Below, one piece after another: positions 61,079-64,000 of a stretch of 64,000 nucleotides of DNA; position 1 is the stretch's first letter, and each line of letters opens with the position of its first letter. The notes beneath the pieces are model-generated. The model was not told the origin of the DNA and made no database searches. It saw only the letters and a program-made list of their open reading frames with translations. The DNA is from UBA965 sp040396955 (GTDB lineage Bacteria; Chloroflexota; Chloroflexia; Chloroflexales; Roseiflexaceae). Location: contig JBBAWX010000010.1 in the NCBI GenBank assembly GCA_040396955.1, positions 1 to 64,000 of the forward strand. Reading direction: 5' to 3'. The translations under genes were made by a program, and so were the position numbers.

Positions 61079-61989
61079 TCGGGGAGGCGGGCGCCGTGCA
61101 CCTCATCGTAATGGATGAGACCATCGGCCATTAGCCCGTGTAAGAGGTGCTCGAGGCGTTGTTGATCGAGTGCCGGGTAGCTCTGCTGGATGTGAGCGCA
61201 GAGTTGCTCGGGAGTCTGTGGCGCTTGAGCCCGCAGAGCATCGATGATGCGTCCGCGAATGTAGCGATTCGAGCCCAGAAATGGCTCGGATTTTTTGCGT
61301 TCGGCCACACGTTTGTGCGGAGGAGTCGGTGTGGCAAGCAGTTGTTCGTCGGCTACTAGGCGCGCCTGGTAATCGTGGCAATGACCACGGAGCGGGCACT
61401 GCACGCATTTGGGGCGTTGCGCCGTACAAATGAGCGCGCCGAGCTCCATGATGGCCTGATTCCACCACCACCCCTGCTCCTGTGGGACGAGTTGCTCGGC
61501 GAGTTGCCACAGATCGCGTTCGTTGGTCTCCGTGGTCGGGTCGTGGTGTAGACGCACAATGACGCGCCGGATGTTGGTGTCGAGGAAGCCGACATCTTGC
61601 TCAAAGGCGAAGCAGGCGATTGCACCCGCCGTATATGGCCCGATACCCGGTAAGGCTCTCAGCTCAGCCACTGAGCGCGGAAACTCACCGGCGTACTGGT
61701 GTTGTACGGCGTGAGCGGTGCGTTGCAAGTAGACGGCTCGTCGGTTGTACCCGAGCCCCTGCCATGCGGTAATCACGGCACTTGTGGGGGCATTGGCAAG
61801 ATCGGCCACCGTGGGGAATAAGGCGAGGAAGGCGTGGTACTTGGGGATGACACGTTCGACCTGGGTTTGCTGGAGCATTAACTCTGCGACCAAAATGCGA
61901 TATGGGTCACGGGTGTGCCGCCATGGTAAATTGCGACCATGGCGGCGGAACCACTCGATGAGGATGTGCGCAATGGTGGAACGGCTCAT
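61075..61989 (-). CDS. mutY: A/G-specific adenine glycosylase MutY
   Basis: A 304-aa repair enzyme. AELMLQQTQVERVIPKY holds the catalytic Glu, LPGIGPYTAGAIACFAF is the helix-hairpin-helix with FLDTNIRRV containing the conserved Asp, and the cluster ligands appear as CTAQRPKCVQCPLRGHC. It removes A mispaired with 8-oxoG. The C-terminal domain (about 225-304) is shorter than the MutT-like domain of E. coli MutY and looks like a winged helix. It overlaps the DUF1385 gene stop. Confidence 0.94.
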   Translation of the reverse strand: MSRSTIAHILIEWFRRHGRNLPWRHTRDPYRILVAELMLQQTQVERVIPKYHAFLALFPTVADLANAPTSAVITAWQGLGYNRRAVYLQRTAHAVQHQYAGEFPRSVAELRALPGIGPYTAGAIACFAFEQDVGFLDTNIRRVIVRLHHDPTTETNERDLWQLAEQLVPQEQGWWWNQAIMELGALICTAQRPKCVQCPLRGHCHDYQARLVADEQLLATPTPPHKRVAERKKSEPFLGSNRYIRGRIIDALRAQAPQTPEQLCAHIQQSYPALDQQRLEHLLHGLMADGLIHYDEVHGARLPD

Positions 61990-62939
61990 GCGGGATTCGT
62001 GGGGGTATCGGCAATCACAAAGCCAGTAGTGGGCGCTCCCACCCCCATGGCCAGCGTCTGATCGTAGTGTTCGGGCAACACGTCGTCAGCGGCGAGCACG
62101 GGCAAAAGTGCGGCGATGGCGACTTCGACCATGCTGTCGTCGGGCTCTTTGGTGGTGAGGCGTTGGAGGGCCAGTGATGGCGCCACCAACCAGCGTACAA
62201 ATGTGCGGTGATAGTTGTTGGCGGTCAGGCGCAACAGTTCAAACGAGATTCCGGCAATGACGGGGATGAGGACGAGCCGCGAGATGATTTTGATGAGGAG
62301 CGGTTGTTCGGCAAACACGGCAAAAATCGGAATACTGAGCACCACAACGACGAGCAAGAAACTCGTGCCACAGCGTGGGTGGATGAGGGTTTGTTGGCGG
62401 ACATGGGCGACATCGAGGGGCAATCCGGCCTCATAGGCATTGATGGCTTTGTGCTCGGCACCATGATACCCGTAGACGCGTTGAATGTCGGGAATACGGC
62501 CGATAAGGAGCAGATAGAGGATGAAAATGACCAGCTGGAAGACATTTTCAATAATGACGATGAGCAGGTTGTTGACCCCAAAATAAGCCAGCCCGTTGGC
62601 GAATAAGAGTGGGAGTGCAAAAAAAATGGCAAAGGCGAAGAGCAGTGAAAACGCCACGCTCCCGGCCGTTTCGCGATCGTTGAGGCGCTCTTCGGGGGGG
62701 AGCCCCACGGCCGCTGCCACATTGAGTGCACGGATGCCGAGATTGAGCGTGTCCCACAACAGGAGCACCCCGCGGATGAGCGGAATTTGTTCAAGTGTGC
62801 TCCGGCGGGTATGATTGAGCGCCTCATGAAAGGTGACAATACTACCGTCTTCTTTGCGCACCGCCACGGTTGCTCGGCGCAGACCGCGCATCATGACCCC
62901 ATCGATGACTGCTTGTCCGCCATAATTAATCTTTGCCAT
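61986..62939 (-). CDS. DUF1385 membrane protein
   Basis: A 317-aa membrane protein read from ATG 62939 (AAGGA 8 nt upstream). The N-terminus KINYGGQAVIDGVMMRGLRRATVAVRK, PLIRGVLLLWDTLNLG and the central YGYHGAEHKAINAYEAG match DUF1385 (YqhQ-type). About five membrane segments follow or surround these. An unusual C-terminal tail of ~50 residues follows the conserved region. Its role is not known. It is in an operon with mutY. Confidence 0.87.
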   Translation of the reverse strand: MAKINYGGQAVIDGVMMRGLRRATVAVRKEDGSIVTFHEALNHTRRSTLEQIPLIRGVLLLWDTLNLGIRALNVAAAVGLPPEERLNDRETAGSVAFSLLFAFAIFFALPLLFANGLAYFGVNNLLIVIIENVFQLVIFILYLLLIGRIPDIQRVYGYHGAEHKAINAYEAGLPLDVAHVRQQTLIHPRCGTSFLLVVVVLSIPIFAVFAEQPLLIKIISRLVLIPVIAGISFELLRLTANNYHRTFVRWLVAPSLALQRLTTKEPDDSMVEVAIAALLPVLAADDVLPEHYDQTLAMGVGAPTTGFVIADTPTNPA

Positions 62940-63471
62940 GTTGGCCATCCTTTGGTGATACGCTAGGCGTGCCGGTCATGCGTTGCCCGAGGACCTCGGC
63001 TGCTGCTTTGATGCCACTGACAAAGCTACTCACCTGAATGGCTGGGCGTACGATTTGCTCCGAGATGATGGAGACGGTATTGGCCACCGTGGTGCTGGTT
63101 TTTTTTACATCATCGGTGACACTGGTGGTTTTTTGCAGGAGTTCATCCACCTTGCGGCTGATTTCTTCGAGTTTGGGCATCAAGGTGAGGCGCGCCGTGG
63201 CATCGACAGCCTTGACAGCGTACAAAAGCGCCACCGCCACGAGTGCCATGGCAATGGCACCGATGAGTTGAAACAATGCGAGCAAGATGATGGCAAGATC
63301 GCGAACCGCCTCACGGAACCCGGGGTAGATGATGGACAAGACGATAAATGCCAAGCTGACAAGCACAAAGAGCACGGCACCGATGACCAACCAGCGACTC
63401 ATGCCGTCGGCCGGGGGAGTGGTGCTCTCAGGTGCATCGTGGGATGCAGGTGACTCAGGGATGTCGTACAT
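62926..63471 (-). CDS. Membrane protein with DUF948-like helical tail
   Basis: A 181-aa protein. An acidic N-terminus with Ser/Pro precedes two membrane helices (about 26-48 and 58-85). A cytoplasmic amphipathic helix (LEEISRKVDELLQKTTSVTDDVKKTS) and a VSSFVSGIKAAAEVLG motif follow. This resembles DUF948 proteins, which have an MCP-like helical tail. It overlaps the DUF1385 start by 14 bp, so both are likely translated together. The function is unknown. Confidence 0.7.
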   Translation of the reverse strand: MYDIPESPASHDAPESTTPPADGMSRWLVIGAVLFVLVSLAFIVLSIIYPGFREAVRDLAIILLALFQLIGAIAMALVAVALLYAVKAVDATARLTLMPKLEEISRKVDELLQKTTSVTDDVKKTSTTVANTVSIISEQIVRPAIQVSSFVSGIKAAAEVLGQRMTGTPSVSPKDGQHGKD

Positions 63472-63504
63472 GGTATGCCTTCCTACGCACGCCGAGTGCG
63501 CATG

Positions 63505-63756
63505 TTATGTGTGGGTCGCACGCATAGCGAGACTGAGGGCGATCCATGCTCCCACCGAGACTTCAACAAGATGCACACCAGAGGGGGCCGGCATGTCACT
63601 GCCCAACGAAAATCCGGTCGCATAGACGATGACCGCACCAATCAGGGCGGCCAACCAGTATATGGGGAGTTGGAGGATGTTTTTGCCAACGACCACATGT
63701 GCTAGCGCTGCATGAAGCGTGGCAACAAGGACAAGTAAAAGCGGTGTTGGTGACAT
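63505..63756 (-). CDS. Small membrane protein
   Basis: An 83-aa protein with two to three hydrophobic segments (about 1-24, 29-50, 60-78), including LLLVLVATLHAALAHVVVG. I recognise no family. It lies 11 bp after mnmA and ahead of the DUF948-like gene on the minus strand. A role in membrane complex formation is possible; nothing more can be said. Confidence 0.6.
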   Translation of the reverse strand: MSPTPLLLVLVATLHAALAHVVVGKNILQLPIYWLAALIGAVIVYATGFSLGSDMPAPSGVHLVEVSVGAWIALSLAMRATHT

Positions 63757-63767
63757 GGTGTGCCCCT

Positions 63768-64000
63768 TTAGGCGAGAATTCGCCCGCCTCCGATGACTTC
63801 GTCAGCACAGTAGATGACTGCCGATTGCCCCGGCGAAATGCCGTCTTGGGGCGTGTCAAACGTAATCTGCACCGTGTGCTCCCCGGTGACCTCGACAGTG
63901 GCAGGTGCATCGGCCGCGTGTGAGCGGCTCTGAACGTGTGCATGAAAACGGTTGTCGGGCGGGGTGCCGGCCACGTAGGTCATACGATCAACGTGGATGG
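63768..64000 (-). CDS. mnmA: tRNA 2-thiouridylase MnmA, C-terminal part
   Basis: Only the last ~77 residues lie in the window and the frame is open to its end. The segment TYVAGTPPDNRFHAHVQSRS, VQITFDTPQDGISPGQSAVIYC and DEVIGGGRI is the C-terminal MnmA beta-barrel. The ATP pyrophosphatase domain and catalytic cysteines lie outside. MnmA thiolates the wobble uridine of tRNA-Lys, -Glu and -Gln. Confidence 0.85.
   Translation of the reverse strand, partial: IHVDRMTYVAGTPPDNRFHAHVQSRSHAADAPATVEVTGEHTVQITFDTPQDGISPGQSAVIYCADEVIGGGRILA

Noticed and set aside
1..64000. CRISPR array, insertion sequences, prophage or toxin-antitoxin genes
   Set aside because: No regular spaced repeats, transposase, integrase, phage structural or toxin-antitoxin motifs were seen on either strand.

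Overview
The window reads as one contiguous chromosomal stretch of a free-living bacterium of moderate-to-high GC, most likely a member of the Chloroflexota and perhaps of class Chloroflexia. This is an inference from overall gene content: a MoaD-MoaE fusion, Pro/Thr-rich lipoprotein linkers, sigma-70 type promoters with a 17-bp spacer, and several apparently leaderless messages. No phage, insertion sequence, CRISPR array or integron was seen. Two runs of exactly 100 N (19755-19854 and 58869-58968) are scaffold gaps. Both lie in or beside low-complexity Pro/Thr-rich linkers.

Layout. 1-102: the 3' end of a 5S rRNA and its strong terminator. 183-3540 (minus): a transglutaminase / alpha-E / circularly permuted ATP-grasp cassette of the predicted peptide-ligase type. 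3694-7412 (plus): an unknown protein, a VOC dioxygenase-like protein, a family 2 glycosyltransferase and a sulfotransferase. 7470-14412 (minus): a myo-inositol catabolic operon (lacI-type regulator, iolB, iolC, iolD and two iolG-like genes) with a clear promoter and operator. 14570-18710: a YceI lipoprotein, a 2-hydroxyacid dehydrogenase, a HEAT-like protein, rnhB, a methyltransferase and rplS. 18849-19964: a gapped propeller-type lipoprotein. 20173-25751 (plus): a histidine operon (HisZ-like, PanE-like, creatininase-like, hisG, hisD). 25827-28650: yggT, a spermidine-synthase-like membrane protein and an AEC transporter.

28719-32446 (minus) is the most unusual cassette. A heterodimeric ABC exporter with one consensus and one degenerate nucleotide site is preceded by a 19-codon ORF with a near-perfect Shine-Dalgarno, under a promoter whose -10 box is overlapped by a perfect palindrome. 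32434-34799 (minus): xseB, xseA, accB, aroQ. 35043-38178 (plus): dnaK, cvpA-like, rsfS and a 59-aa membrane protein. 38277-43250 (minus): a tightly packed operon of an HDAC-like gene, hisH, hisA, a coiled-coil protein, hisF and moaD-moaE. 43311-45351 (minus): an rluD-type synthase, lspA and an unknown gene. 45505-48681 (plus): nfo, an M24 peptidase and a GHMP kinase. Then come pth, a GH13 enzyme, pyrD, tRNA-Pro(UGG), cdd, the primary sigma factor with a complex leader, pyrG, an MBL protein, recX and recA (with a possible SOS box). The end holds a gapped beta-helix protein, a serine beta-lactamase-like protein, mutY, a DUF1385 protein, two small membrane proteins and the 3' end of mnmA.

Functionally the window mixes core functions (histidine and pyrimidine synthesis, DNA repair, translation) with accessory traits (inositol use, ABC export, surface modification). 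Most operons are tightly overlapped (ATGA junctions), so translational coupling is probably common. No gene-free stretch longer than about 300 bases was found, apart from the area around the second gap.
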